Shown: piece by piece, positions 51,798-61,115 of the stretch
Numbering within the stretch: position 1 is the first letter of the stretch
Layout of the letters: the number at the start of each line of letters is the position of its first letter
From: an uncultured Aquimarina sp.
Lineage (GTDB): Bacteria > Bacteroidota > Bacteroidia > Flavobacteriales > Flavobacteriaceae
Length of the DNA: 64,000 nucleotides
Assembly: GCA_947498705.1 (NCBI GenBank)
Contig: CANMLW010000004.1
Location: forward strand, 62,001-126,000
Direction: 5' to 3'
Notes under the pieces: model-generated
What the model was told of the DNA's origin: nothing
What the model saw: only the letters and a program-made list of their open reading frames with translations
Databases searched by the model: none
Made by a program: the position numbers and the translations under genes

Positions 51798-52319
51798 ATG
51801 TCCAAAGATTTGTTTGAGAATGTTTGCAACGAAAAGTTATTTTCTGAGGTTTTCAAAAAGTACTCAGAAAATCTTCACAACTTTATTTATTACAAATATG
51901 GTGATCATATAAATCCAAGAGATCAAGTACAGGAAGCTTTTATAAAACTCTGGAAAAACTGCAAAAAAGTACCGATTACAAAAGCAAAAAGTTTCTTATT
52001 TACAATTGCAAACAACTTAACGTTAAATGAAATAAAACACAACAAGGTTAAGCTAAACTATCAATTACAAAGCGGTAGTCAAAAAAATAAAACAGAAGAA
52101 AACCCTCAATACATCTTAGAAGAAAAAGAATATTTTGAAAAATATCAAAGAGCATTGGCCAAATTAACCGAACCGCAACGCGTAGCTTTTCTAATGAATA
52201 GAGCAGAAGGGAAAAAACACAAAGAGATCGCAGCATTACTTGGTATTTCTAGAAAAGCGGTTGAAAAAAGAATCTATGGTGCTCTCGAAAAGCTAAGAAA
52301 AGAAATAGAAGGGATATAA
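51798..52319 (+). CDS. ECF sigma factor (FecI-like)
   Basis: 173 residues. Region 2 is at about 15-80 (LFSEVFKKYSENLHNFIYYKYGDHINPRDQVQEAFIKLWKNCKKVPITKAKSFLFTIANNLTLNEIK) and region 4 at about 115-168 (LAKLTEPQRVAFLMNRAEGKKHKEIAALLGISRKAVEKRIYGALEKLRKEIEG) with its HTH. It is followed 60 bp later by FecR and an STN-type TonB receptor, the classic order of trans-envelope signalling. It probably drives the divergent lipoprotein genes, the receptor operon, or both. Anti-sigma control is by FecR. Confidence 0.93.
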   Translation: MSKDLFENVCNEKLFSEVFKKYSENLHNFIYYKYGDHINPRDQVQEAFIKLWKNCKKVPITKAKSFLFTIANNLTLNEIKHNKVKLNYQLQSGSQKNKTEENPQYILEEKEYFEKYQRALAKLTEPQRVAFLMNRAEGKKHKEIAALLGISRKAVEKRIYGALEKLRKEIEGI

Positions 52320-52379
52320 AAAATGTAATCATGACTGGGAATTTTTCTCATACGATTGTTATATAACTGAAATGTTGTT

Positions 52380-53288
52380 ATGAAAAAGAAAAAAATCATA
52401 TTAAAATGGTTGAATAACACAGAGCTCAACAAGGAAGAATTGAAGGCATTTGAGCAATTAGATGCCTTTGATTCTTATTGTAAAATATCTGAAGCAGCTA
52501 AAAGTTTTAAGGCACCTAATTATGATATTGAAGAAAACCTTAATGACTTAAAGAAACAATTGCCTGAGCAAAGTTATCAAACAAAAACATCTCTTTCTAT
52601 ACCATCGATACTTATAAGAGTAGCATCCATTTTTGTTATAGGAATTGTTACCTACTTTGCATTTTTTAATAAAGAAGACACGCATATTTCTACTCTGGCG
52701 AATGAAAAAACTCATATTAATTTACCAGATTCTTCATCAGTTTCTCTTAATGCGTTATCATCTTTAAGTTTCTCAAAAGACAATTGGGTAAAGCAACGTA
52801 AAGTCTCTTTAACGGGCGAAGCATTTTTTAAGGTTGCAAAAGGGAAAAAATTTGATGTATTTACCAGTTCGGGAAGGGTGAGTGTTCTAGGCACTCAATT
52901 TAATGTAAAAAATAGAGAAAATTTTTTCGAAGTAACTTGCTATGAAGGCTCTGTAAAGGTTACCTATAACAAAAAGGTTACGACTTTGACCAAAGGAAAT
53001 ATTTTTTCGGTAATAAACAACACATTACATCACACCCAAACAACTACCCTATTACCAGATTGGCAAGAGAACAAAAGTTCTTTCAAAAGCTTACCATATG
53101 CTTATATACTTAAAGAATTCGAAAGACAATACGATGTAACAATCTTAACAAAAGACATTAACTTAACCACCTTATTTACAGGAAGCTTTGTACATTATGA
53201 TATTGAGACTGCATTACAATCTATTACCATACCTATGCGTTTAAACTATACAATTAATAATAAAAATATAACATTGTATAAAGAGTGA
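52380..53288 (+). CDS. FecR-family anti-sigma factor
   Basis: 302 residues. A cytoplasmic N-terminus (about 1-75; MKKKKIILKWLNNTELNKEELKAFEQLDAFDSYCKIS) binds sigma, one membrane helix follows (about 77-96, IPSILIRVASIFVIGIVTYFAFF), then the periplasmic FecR domain (about 110-225; LPDSSSVSLNALSSLSFSKDNWVKQRKVSLTGEAFFKVAKGKKFDVFTSSGRVSVLGTQFNVKNRENFFEVTCYEGSVKV) and a C-terminal STN-like domain (about 235-300; YAYILKEFERQYDVTILTKDINL). It senses the ligand-loaded TonB receptor and releases the sigma factor. The stop overlaps the receptor start by four bases (GTGA). Confidence 0.94.
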   Translation: MKKKKIILKWLNNTELNKEELKAFEQLDAFDSYCKISEAAKSFKAPNYDIEENLNDLKKQLPEQSYQTKTSLSIPSILIRVASIFVIGIVTYFAFFNKEDTHISTLANEKTHINLPDSSSVSLNALSSLSFSKDNWVKQRKVSLTGEAFFKVAKGKKFDVFTSSGRVSVLGTQFNVKNRENFFEVTCYEGSVKVTYNKKVTTLTKGNIFSVINNTLHHTQTTTLLPDWQENKSSFKSLPYAYILKEFERQYDVTILTKDINLTTLFTGSFVHYDIETALQSITIPMRLNYTINNKNITLYKE

Positions 53289-55792
53289 TCAAAACTAAAA
53301 CCATTGTTTTATTTATTTTATTACTTTTTACTTTTGTTTCTGGCAAAGCACAGGTAACAAATGAGAAGATTAGTCTTAAAATAGTTTTGAATGATATCCA
53401 AAAAAAATTCGGATATCATTTTTCCTATCTCGATAATGATGTAAAAGATATCACAGTCATAAAGCCATCAGATTCATTAGATTTTGACAGCATAATTATC
53501 TACCTAGAAAAAAGGACTCCATTTATTTACACAACTTTAAATGATCTGACCATTGCCCTAAGTCTAAAACAAAATCTTATAGAAGTTTGCGGCACCCTTT
53601 TAGATACGGATAAGCAAGTTATTGGTAGTGCAACAATTCAAACGCAAAATTTTTCTACAATTAGTGATTCATCTGGCGAATTTAGGATCAAGGTTAATTC
53701 TAATACCGAATTAATAACTATTAATCATTTAGGCTATTACCCAATAAAAATAGACGTCAAAGATTTTGACATAAATACATGTAAAGAAATTATCTTAACC
53801 CCACAAGTTGAGTACTTAAATGAAATTCTTCTAAGGGATTATTTGATTAAAGGAATTAATAAACAAACAGATGGTTCTATAGCCATAAACTATGATAATT
53901 TTGGCGTTCTTCCGGGTTTGCTCGAACCCAATTTATTACAAACTATCCAGGCCTTACCGGGAATTCTAAGCGTTAACGAGACTATTTCTGATATTAATGT
54001 TAGAGGAGGCACCAATGATCAAAATTTAATCTTGTGGGATGGTATAAAAATGTATCAAACAAGTCACTTTTTTGGTTTAATCTCTGCTTTTAACCCCTAT
54101 TTAACCAAAAATGTAAAACTTTTCAAAAACGGATCTAGTGCTGCTTATGGAGATGGGGTATCCAGTGTTATTGCAATGAATACCAGTAATAAAATCTCTA
54201 AGGATACCAACACTAGTATCGGGGTAAATCTAATTAGTGTAGATGGATACACAGACACTCCCATAGGCAAAAAGTCCTCGTTACAATTTGCGGTACGACA
54301 TTCTATAAATGGAATAATCGAAACCCCTACTTATCAAAAATACTTTGATAAAACTTTTCAAAACTCAGAGGTAATTGATGTTAGAAGCTCTGATGATCAA
54401 TTCTCTTTTTATGATACCAGTATTCGATGGATCTATAAAGTAACATCTAAAGATTTTATTAAGATAAATGCTTTGATCATGCATAATGATCTAAGGTTTC
54501 AGGAAAATTCTATTATAAATCAATTAAATATTGCCAGAGAAAGTAGCTTAGAACAAAACAATAATGCAGGAGGTATTTTATACTTTAAGGAGTGGAGTTC
54601 TACTTTTCAAAGCAAAATATTGGCATATGGGACCGACTATAAATTAAAAGCTATCAACTCTGATATCGAAAATAATCAGCGTCTTTTACAGGAAAATCAT
54701 GTATTAGAAAATGGCATAAAGCTGGACGCTCTATATAAACCGAGCACTCGTTACAATTTTAAAACTGGCTATCAATTTAATGAAACCGGTATTTCGAATC
54801 TTCAGGACCTAAACAATCCTGTTTTTAGGGATCGTATTAAGGAGGTATTAAGAACACATAGCATTTTTTCTGAAATCGAATATAGATCTTCTTCTGAAAA
54901 AGATCTTTTACATGTTGGAGTACGGTTAAACTATTTTGAAAAATTTGACAAGTATGTTATCGAACCAAGGATAAGCTTTCACAAAAGGTTTGCAAATCAT
55001 TTTACGTTAGAGTTTTTGGGCGAAATTAAAAATCAAACTACCTCACAGGTTATTGACCTTCAAAACGATTTTTTGGGAGTAGAAAATAGAAGGTGGATTT
55101 TATCTAACAATCAGGATATACCAATACTAAGAAGCGTACAAGGTTCGATGGGTTTAAGTTTTAAAAATAATAGTTGGTTAATTAATACTGATTTTTATTA
55201 TAAAGATGTAAATGGTATTATTACCAGAAGCCAAGGTTTCCAAAACCAATTCGAATTTATACAAGACCACGGTAGTTACAACGTATATGGTATTGATTTT
55301 TTAATTAACAAGAGATTTAAAAACATTAGTACCTGGCTAAGTTATTCTTATGCAGACAATGAGTATACTTTTCTTAATTTAAACGAAACAAAATTTCCTA
55401 ATAATATTGATGTTAGACACAATTTGAATGTTGCTGTAGCCTATTCTATTAACGATTTTAAATTGTCTGGAGGTATCAATTGGCATAGTGGAAAACCTAT
55501 TACCGAACCACAATCAGATAACGCAATCGAAAACAGTATTATCAACTATAAAAAACCAAATAGTTCACGTACCACTGATTACTTACGCATCGACTTTTCG
55601 ACTACTTATAAATTTAAAATAACAAAAAAAATTAGAGCACTTGGAGGGATCTCTATTTGGAATGCCTTAAATGAAGAAAATATTTCAAATAAATTTTACA
55701 AAATACATAATAGTGATGAAAACGCTATAGACGAAGTAAAACAGTTTGGATTGTCTTTTATTCCAAACATCGTATTTAGATTAAATTTCTGA
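53285..55792 (+). CDS. TonB-dependent signal-transducing receptor (STN and CarboxypepD_reg domains)
   Basis: 835 residues starting with GTG overlapping the FecR stop. It has a signal peptide (about 1-22), an STN/secretin-like domain (about 25-90: VTNEKISLKIVLNDIQKKFGYHFSYLDNDVKDITV), a CarboxypepD_reg-like domain (about 100-165: IEVCGTLLDTDKQVIGSATIQTQNFSTISDSSGEFRI), the plug (about 200-310: LLEPNLLQTIQALPGILSVNETISDINVRGGTNDQNLILWDGIKMYQTSHFFGLISAFNPYLTKNVKLFKNG) and a barrel ending NIVFRLNF with a terminal Phe. It imports a ligand and signals through FecR. The 3' end overlaps the convergent GNAT pseudogene by 12 bases. Confidence 0.93.
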   Translation: MIKTKTIVLFILLLFTFVSGKAQVTNEKISLKIVLNDIQKKFGYHFSYLDNDVKDITVIKPSDSLDFDSIIIYLEKRTPFIYTTLNDLTIALSLKQNLIEVCGTLLDTDKQVIGSATIQTQNFSTISDSSGEFRIKVNSNTELITINHLGYYPIKIDVKDFDINTCKEIILTPQVEYLNEILLRDYLIKGINKQTDGSIAINYDNFGVLPGLLEPNLLQTIQALPGILSVNETISDINVRGGTNDQNLILWDGIKMYQTSHFFGLISAFNPYLTKNVKLFKNGSSAAYGDGVSSVIAMNTSNKISKDTNTSIGVNLISVDGYTDTPIGKKSSLQFAVRHSINGIIETPTYQKYFDKTFQNSEVIDVRSSDDQFSFYDTSIRWIYKVTSKDFIKINALIMHNDLRFQENSIINQLNIARESSLEQNNNAGGILYFKEWSSTFQSKILAYGTDYKLKAINSDIENNQRLLQENHVLENGIKLDALYKPSTRYNFKTGYQFNETGISNLQDLNNPVFRDRIKEVLRTHSIFSEIEYRSSSEKDLLHVGVRLNYFEKFDKYVIEPRISFHKRFANHFTLEFLGEIKNQTTSQVIDLQNDFLGVENRRWILSNNQDIPILRSVQGSMGLSFKNNSWLINTDFYYKDVNGIITRSQGFQNQFEFIQDHGSYNVYGIDFLINKRFKNISTWLSYSYADNEYTFLNLNETKFPNNIDVRHNLNVAVAYSINDFKLSGGINWHSGKPITEPQSDNAIENSIINYKKPNSSRTTDYLRIDFSTTYKFKITKKIRALGGISIWNALNEENISNKFYKIHNSDENAIDEVKQFGLSFIPNIVFRLNF

Positions 55793-56262
55793 AATATTTT
55801 TTATTCCGGTATGCACAATTATTTCCTTACCATTTTTTGATTTTACTATATTTTCTAAAATTGTAAAGCCCTTTTTCTCAAAAAAAGGTTTTGTAATTGC
55901 GTTTATTTTGGTTGTCAGTGTTTGTATTCCAGATTCTTTTGCAACTTTTTCTAATGTCTTATAAAGTTCCATCGCTATCCCATGCCCCTGCCCTGATAGT
56001 TCTGATGAACAAAGATATAATCAATGGTACCATCTCTATTTAACAAAAAAGAACCTATTATTTCTCCATTTAATTTGGCATTATATATATAATCAGTTAC
56101 AAACTTCTTTTTCCAGTATTCTTTATTTCTCGCCAACTTCGAATACTCTTTAATTTCGGATTTTGTAAATATTTTAGACCCGTAAATCGTTACAGTTTGA
56201 TAAAATAAACGCTGCATTAAAGATAAATCCAACGTGGTAGCTCTCTCTATTCGAAATTTCAT
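55781..56262 (-). pseudogene. GNAT acetyltransferase, frameshifted
   Basis: Two abutting frames make one GNAT protein of about 160 residues. The first (55975-56262) runs MKFRIERATTLDLSLMQRLF to IDYIFVHQNYQGRGMG, including the acetyl-CoA motif QGRGMG. It then meets a stop because one base is missing near 55978. The second resumes as IAMELYKTLEKVAKESGIQTLTTKINAITKPFFEKKGFTILENIVKSKNGKEIIVH. The rest is well conserved, so either the lesion is recent or it is a sequencing error. The 3' end overlaps the TonB receptor gene. Confidence 0.85.
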
Positions 56263-56342
56263 TATACTAAAATAGAAAACAGATCTTTACTACCCAACTA
56301 ATCGTAAATAGTATTTATCAAAATGAGAGATTAAAAGACAAA

Positions 56343-56374
56343 AAAATGGTTACTCCTGAAAGAATAACCATTTT
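56343..56374 (-). terminator. Terminator without an attached gene
   Basis: AAAATGGTTA (56343-56352) pairs with TAACCATTTT (56365-56374), 12-nt loop, with a T run on the minus strand. Just upstream on that strand, 56396-56437 ends in a frame reading NIEEFIEQLGGCQ and a stop, preceded by a stop and with no start codon. Confidence 0.65.
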
Positions 56375-56558
56375 AACAAACTGAATTCACATAAATTATT
56401 GGCAACCCCCCAGCTGCTCAATAAATTCTTCAATATTTTAGTAATACAAATATGTTACGATAGAAACATCTGTATTTTTAAAAATCTTTAAATAAACTTT
56501 TAACAATTAAAAACATATAGTAAATATACTACACAACCTTATTTCTTTGCTATCATAC

Positions 56559-56591
56559 TGTATGAACGGTATGTTTGACTGTATAAAGTGT
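56559..56591 (-). repeat. 33-nt dispersed motif, copy B
   Basis: It matches 14945-14977 at 30 of 33 positions. On the minus strand its boxes are ATACAGT, ATACCGT and ATACAGT (the last extends two bases past the left end), spaced 12 and 9 bp. ACCGTTCAT fits the published LytTR consensus, and the outer ACAGT boxes are 21 bp apart. Confidence 0.6.
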
Positions 56592-56822
56592 CATTTTCAT
56601 TACATAAAGTGAATCTCTATGTATTATACTTCGCTTATTAACTGTTTTCAATGAACTAAAGCATTTATTATTGCTTCTATATATAAAACGATCCTAACAT
56701 CATATACCCTATCATTTTTTTCAAAAAAAATATCTCTTGACCTCCAAAAAATCAACAAACACCTGAAAAACAACATATAATAAAACAAAAAAAGCACAGT
56801 TATTTTAATAAAATAAAATAAA

Positions 56823-56844
56823 AAAGCCTCAAAACTGAGGCTTT
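56823..56844 (-). terminator. Probable terminator of argS
   Basis: AAAGCCTCA (56823-56831) pairs with TGAGGCTTT (56836-56844), 4-nt loop; a T-rich run follows on the minus strand. It lies about 200 nt after the argS stop, leaving a long 3' tail. Confidence 0.8.
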
Positions 56845-57046
56845 ATCTGATTAAAATTTAATACAAATTTTAGATAGGTATATAATGATATGTTTTTACA
56901 AATTCGAAAAACAGATTTTGACAAACATCTTTTTGGCTTATATTTTTTATGAAGTTCAACCAAAATTAGATACCAGAAACAACCGTTACATCTTAAAGGT
57001 GAATTACTCTATATTATCGAATTTTAAAAGAGATCGTTATCAACCA

Positions 57047-58825
57047 TTACATTCTCTCGGGAACACTAATCCCCAATAACCCTAGTGCAGACTTTATGGT
57101 AGCTCCTACTATTTCTGAAATTTGAACTCTAAATATTTTTTCTTCTTCTTTTTCAGCTCCAAATATGGATACATTTTGAAAAAATGAGTTGTAGTTCTTT
57201 ACCAACTCATAGATATAATTTGCCACCAACGCCGGACTAAGTTCATTTGATGCATTTTGAATAACATCTGGATACAATTCTAAGAGCTTAATAAGTTCCT
57301 TTTCTTTTGGATCCAATTTTACTTCTGTTACTATTATAGAACGATCAAAATCTGCTTTGCGTAAAATTGCTTGAATACGAGCATAAGTATATTGTATAAA
57401 AGGCCCTGTATTACCCTGAAAATCTACTGACTCCTCTGGATTAAAGAGAATACGTTTCTTAGGATCAACTTTTAGGATATAATATTTTAAAGCTCCAAGT
57501 CCTATGACACGATACACCTCTGCTTTTTCTTCATCTGTATAACCATCTAACTTACCTAAATCCTGAGATATCTCTTCTGCAGTTCTAGCCATTTCGATAA
57601 TCAAATCATCTGCATCTACAACGGTACCTTCTCTGCTTTTCATTTTTCCGCTTGGCAAATCTACCATACCATAACTCAAGTGGTGTAGGTTTTCTGCCCA
57701 ATCATACCCTAATTTCTTCAAAATAAGAAATAGTACCTTAAAATGATAATCTTGTTCATTACCAACTGTGTAGATCATCCCGCCAACGCTCGGATTATCT
57801 GTAACTCTTTGTATTGCTGTACCAATATCTTGCGTCATATAAACTGATGTACCGTCACTACGCAATACCAATTTTTCATCCAATCCTTCATCGGTAAGGT
57901 CACACCAGACAGAGCCATCTTCTTTTTTAAAGAAAACACCTTTAGCCAAACCTTCTTCGATATTGTTTTTACCTAACAAATAGGTATTACTCTCATAATA
58001 ATAACTATCAAAATCAACTCCCAAAGCTTTGTATGTCTGATCGAATCCTTCATACACCCAACCGTTCATTGTTTTCCATAGTTGAACTACTTCGCTGTCA
58101 CCCGACTCCCATTTTCTAAGCATTTCTTGAGCCTCTACAATAATTGGAGCTTCTTTCTTTGCTTCATCTTCGGTTTTGCCTTGATCTATTAATGCTGCTA
58201 TTTGTTCTTTATATTTTTGATCAAACTTTACATAATAATTACCTACTAATTTATCTCCTTTTAAACCAGTAGATTTGGGAGTAGCTCCATTTCCAAACTT
58301 TTGCCAAGCAATCATCGATTTGCAAATATGAATCCCTCTGTCATTAATAATCTGGGTTTTAAACACTTCTTTACCACTAGCCTTTAAAATCGCTGCTACC
58401 GCAAACCCTAATAAATTATTTCGAATATGCCCCAGGTGTAATGGCTTATTCGTATTAGGAGAAGAGTATTCTACCATAACAGCTTTTCCATCTTTTGAAG
58501 GTGTTACAAAACCAAAATTTTTGCGGTCTTTAATTTGGGCAAAGAAATCAAGATAATATGAGTCAGAAATTACCAAGTTTAAAAAACCCTTTACTACATT
58601 ATAACCTTCAATTTCATTTACATTATCTACCAAATACTTTCCAATAGTCTCTCCTATTTGCATAGGGTTTCCTTTAACTTGTCTAAGCATCGGAAAAACT
58701 ACTACTGTTATATCCCCTTCAAATTCTTTACGAGTTATTTGTAATTCTACAGACTCGAGAGCCACGCTAAATACTTCTTGTATTGCTTCTTTTACTTTAT
58801 CTGATATGATTTGATGTATACTCAT
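57047..58825 (-). CDS. argS: Arginyl-tRNA synthetase
   Basis: 592 residues. It charges tRNA-Arg with arginine. The N-terminal ArgRS-specific domain (about 1-105) is followed by the class I HIGH-type motif SSPNTNKPLHLGHIRNNLLG (about 124-143). The KMSKS equivalent reads GKMKSREGTVVDADDL, as is usual for ArgRS, which often lack the second Lys. The anticodon-binding DALR domain ends the chain with ALGLLGISVPERM. It is complete and of normal length. It stands alone between two intergenic regions. Confidence 0.97.
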   Translation of the reverse strand: MSIHQIISDKVKEAIQEVFSVALESVELQITRKEFEGDITVVVFPMLRQVKGNPMQIGETIGKYLVDNVNEIEGYNVVKGFLNLVISDSYYLDFFAQIKDRKNFGFVTPSKDGKAVMVEYSSPNTNKPLHLGHIRNNLLGFAVAAILKASGKEVFKTQIINDRGIHICKSMIAWQKFGNGATPKSTGLKGDKLVGNYYVKFDQKYKEQIAALIDQGKTEDEAKKEAPIIVEAQEMLRKWESGDSEVVQLWKTMNGWVYEGFDQTYKALGVDFDSYYYESNTYLLGKNNIEEGLAKGVFFKKEDGSVWCDLTDEGLDEKLVLRSDGTSVYMTQDIGTAIQRVTDNPSVGGMIYTVGNEQDYHFKVLFLILKKLGYDWAENLHHLSYGMVDLPSGKMKSREGTVVDADDLIIEMARTAEEISQDLGKLDGYTDEEKAEVYRVIGLGALKYYILKVDPKKRILFNPEESVDFQGNTGPFIQYTYARIQAILRKADFDRSIIVTEVKLDPKEKELIKLLELYPDVIQNASNELSPALVANYIYELVKNYNSFFQNVSIFGAEKEEEKIFRVQISEIVGATIKSALGLLGISVPERM

Positions 58826-58959
58826 CTTCTAAAATTAAGGCGTAAAGATAATAGAATTTACAGAGTCTCACTAAGTGTTTTCTTATCATTTCCTTACGAT
58901 CATATTAAAAACATAATTATCATAAAGAATTTAAAATTATTTGTATCTTTTAAATAAAA

Positions 58960-60381
58960 ATGAAAATTCTTCTTACCGGAGCCAATGGTTATATTGGAAT
59001 GAGATTACTACCTGTTCTATTAAATTCTGGTTACGAAGTTATTTGTTGTGTAAGGGATAAAAGCAGGTTATCAATCCCAGATGAAATAAAAGAAAGAGTT
59101 CACATCATAGAAATTGATTTCTTGAAACCGATTAATATATCAATCCTTCCTAAGGGTATCGATGCTGCTTATTACTTAATCCATTCTATGAGTTCCTCGA
59201 CACAAGATTTTGACAAAAAAGAAGAACTTTCTGCTCAAAATTTTAACAAGTACTTAGAACATACTGAAATAAAGCAAGTAATTTACCTTAGTGGCATTGT
59301 AAATGAAAATATATTATCAAAACATTTACGATCAAGAAAGCATGTTGAAGAAATACTTTACCAAGGCAATTACAACCTTACAGTATTACGTTCTGGTATT
59401 ATTGTTGGTTCTGGTAGTTCCTCTTTCGAAATTATTCGAGATCTCTGTGAAAAATTACCAATCATGATTACTCCAAAATGGGTAAATACACCCACACAAC
59501 CTATAGCTATTAGAGATGTACTTAGTTTTATGGTTGGGGTATTAGGAAATAAAGATTGTTATAATAAATCTTGGGATATTGGAGGGCCCGATATTCTTAC
59601 CTACAAAAAAATGCTTAAGTCGTATTCTAAAGTAAGAGGACTCAAATTATTTATCATAACACTACCTTTAATGACTCCTAAATTATCATCATACTGGTTA
59701 TATTTTGTAACATCTACCTCATATAAACTTGCTTTAAATCTTGTAGACAGCATGAAAATACCTGTAATTGCCAAAGATGCAAAACTACAATCATTATTAG
59801 GTATTTATCCTTCTACTTACCAAAAGGCTGTTGAGTTAGCTTTGATAAAAATAGAGCAAAACCAAGTAGTTTCTAGCTGGAAAGATTCTATGATAAGCGG
59901 CCGTTTTAAACAAAGTATTCAAAAATACATAACAGTACCTAAGCGTGGATGTTATAAAGATTATAAAAAACTACATGTGTTAAATGTAAAAACTTCTTTA
60001 GATAAAATATGGGCCATAGGGGGTGAAACGGGATGGTATTACGGAAATTGGCTATGGAAAATCAGAGGGTATTTCGACAAATTATTTGGAGGTGTAGGCC
60101 TCAGAAGAGGTAGAACTCATCCCTATGAGATTTCTTCTGGAGATGTTATAGACTTTTGGAGGGTTTTGGTAGCTGACAAAAATAACAAGCGATTATTATT
60201 ATTTGCTGAAATGCGTATTCCGGGAGAAGCATGGTTAGAGTTCGACATTGATACAAACAATACTTTACATCAAACAGCCACTTTTAGACCCAAAGGAATT
60301 TGGGGAAGAATATACTGGCATTTACTAACTCCTTTTCATTACTTTATCTTTCGGGGTATGATTCGAAAAATTGGTCTCTAA
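58960..60381 (+). CDS. NAD(P)-binding SDR-type protein with C-terminal DUF2867 domain
   Basis: 473 residues. The N-terminal Rossmann domain has ILLTGANGYIGMRLLPVLLNSGYEVICCVRD (about 3-33; GxxGxxG), then YYLIHSMSSSTQDFDKKEELSAQNFNKYLEHTEIKQVIYLSGIV and LTVLRSGIIVGSGSSSFEIIRDL, an NmrA/atypical SDR pattern. The C-terminal part (about 325-470) fits DUF2867: KTSLDKIWAIGGETGWYYGNWLWKIRGYFDKLFGGVGLRRGRTHPYEISSGDVIDFWRVL and FRPKGIWGRIYWHLLTPFHYFIFRGMIRKI. Such two-domain proteins are common in flavobacteria; the substrate is unknown. Single-gene unit. Confidence 0.88.
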   Translation: MKILLTGANGYIGMRLLPVLLNSGYEVICCVRDKSRLSIPDEIKERVHIIEIDFLKPINISILPKGIDAAYYLIHSMSSSTQDFDKKEELSAQNFNKYLEHTEIKQVIYLSGIVNENILSKHLRSRKHVEEILYQGNYNLTVLRSGIIVGSGSSSFEIIRDLCEKLPIMITPKWVNTPTQPIAIRDVLSFMVGVLGNKDCYNKSWDIGGPDILTYKKMLKSYSKVRGLKLFIITLPLMTPKLSSYWLYFVTSTSYKLALNLVDSMKIPVIAKDAKLQSLLGIYPSTYQKAVELALIKIEQNQVVSSWKDSMISGRFKQSIQKYITVPKRGCYKDYKKLHVLNVKTSLDKIWAIGGETGWYYGNWLWKIRGYFDKLFGGVGLRRGRTHPYEISSGDVIDFWRVLVADKNNKRLLLFAEMRIPGEAWLEFDIDTNNTLHQTATFRPKGIWGRIYWHLLTPFHYFIFRGMIRKIGL

Positions 60382-60468
60382 AGTTTTTCTTATAAGATAA
60401 AATACATAATTCATCGATAAGTAACGATATTTTTTGTATTTTAAATACAAAATGTATTTAACCGATAT

Positions 60469-61098
60469 ATGAAGCAACTTTTACTCTCAATTTTTTTATG
60501 TATTCCTATTTTATTTTCATCATGTAATTCTGATTTCACAAAGGATCCAGAACTCTATAATCTTGTAGTGCTTCTTACTGGTGAATTTTCTAATGAGCTT
60601 CAAGCAGAAAACGACATCAATTTTCCACATCTTACCCTAAAAAACACTCGTATTTGGGAAAATAGATCAGGATATTGGATGTTTTCAAAAATTTGTGATG
60701 TTCAACAAAACGGCCGCGTCTATTTTCAAAGAATAATACATTATGACAGGCTAGATTCGGTAACCCTTAGGAGTACTAGTTATAAAATACCGAACCTTAA
60801 AAAGCATCAAAACATTAGTTCTAATATAGATTTTCTCAATCAATTACGTTTAGAGGATTTAGAAGTAGTTATGGGGTGTCAAATATATTTTAAAAAAGAA
60901 ACTTCTACTATATATTCTGGAAAGACTAAAAAAGGGGCTTGCACCAGTAGCATCCCCAATGTTGATTATATCCTAAGTACATTAATTGTAAGTAATGGAA
61001 AAATTTCTTCCTGGACCAAAGGTTTTAACAAAGAGGGTGACCATGTATGGGGTAAAATAAAAGGTCCCTATAAATACATTAAAGTATTTGATAATTAA
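60469..61098 (+). CDS. CpcT/CpeT-family lipoprotein (chromophore-lyase-like)
   Basis: 209 residues with a lipoprotein signal (MKQLLLSIFLCIPILFSSC, Cys19). The remainder follows the CpcT/CpeT pattern: LVVLLTGEFSNELQAENDINFPHLTLKNTRIWENRSGYWMFSKICDV, VYFQRIIHYDRLDSVTLRSTSYKIP, EVVMGCQIYFKKETSTIYSGKTKKGACTSSIPNVDYILSTLIVSNGKISSWTKGFNKEGDHVWGKIKGPYKYIK. In cyanobacteria such proteins attach bilin to phycobiliproteins; this organism shows no phycobilisome genes here. The role in the envelope of a flavobacterium is unknown; bilin or another small ligand may bind in the lipocalin-like barrel. Confidence 0.82.
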   Translation: MKQLLLSIFLCIPILFSSCNSDFTKDPELYNLVVLLTGEFSNELQAENDINFPHLTLKNTRIWENRSGYWMFSKICDVQQNGRVYFQRIIHYDRLDSVTLRSTSYKIPNLKKHQNISSNIDFLNQLRLEDLEVVMGCQIYFKKETSTIYSGKTKKGACTSSIPNVDYILSTLIVSNGKISSWTKGFNKEGDHVWGKIKGPYKYIKVFDN

Positions 61099-61115
61099 AA
61101 AATGTTCTTTTATAA

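Larger units (their letters stand above)
56263..57046. other. Large gap before argS (3' side)
   Basis: About 780 bases, mostly AT-rich and without a full gene. It holds a terminator (56343), a short C-terminal-like peptide relic (56396-56437), the second 33-nt motif (56559) and the probable argS terminator (56823), with about 200 nt between that hairpin and the argS stop. Confidence 0.5.

Noticed and set aside
56885..57079. A 64-residue plus-strand frame next to argS
   Set aside because: It overlaps the end of argS on the other strand, has no family resemblance or promoter, and lies in the argS 3' tail.
57047..58825. Missing KMSKS motif in argS as a sign of inactivity
   Set aside because: Many arginyl-tRNA synthetases lack a full KMSKS; the KMKSREG form here is ordinary.
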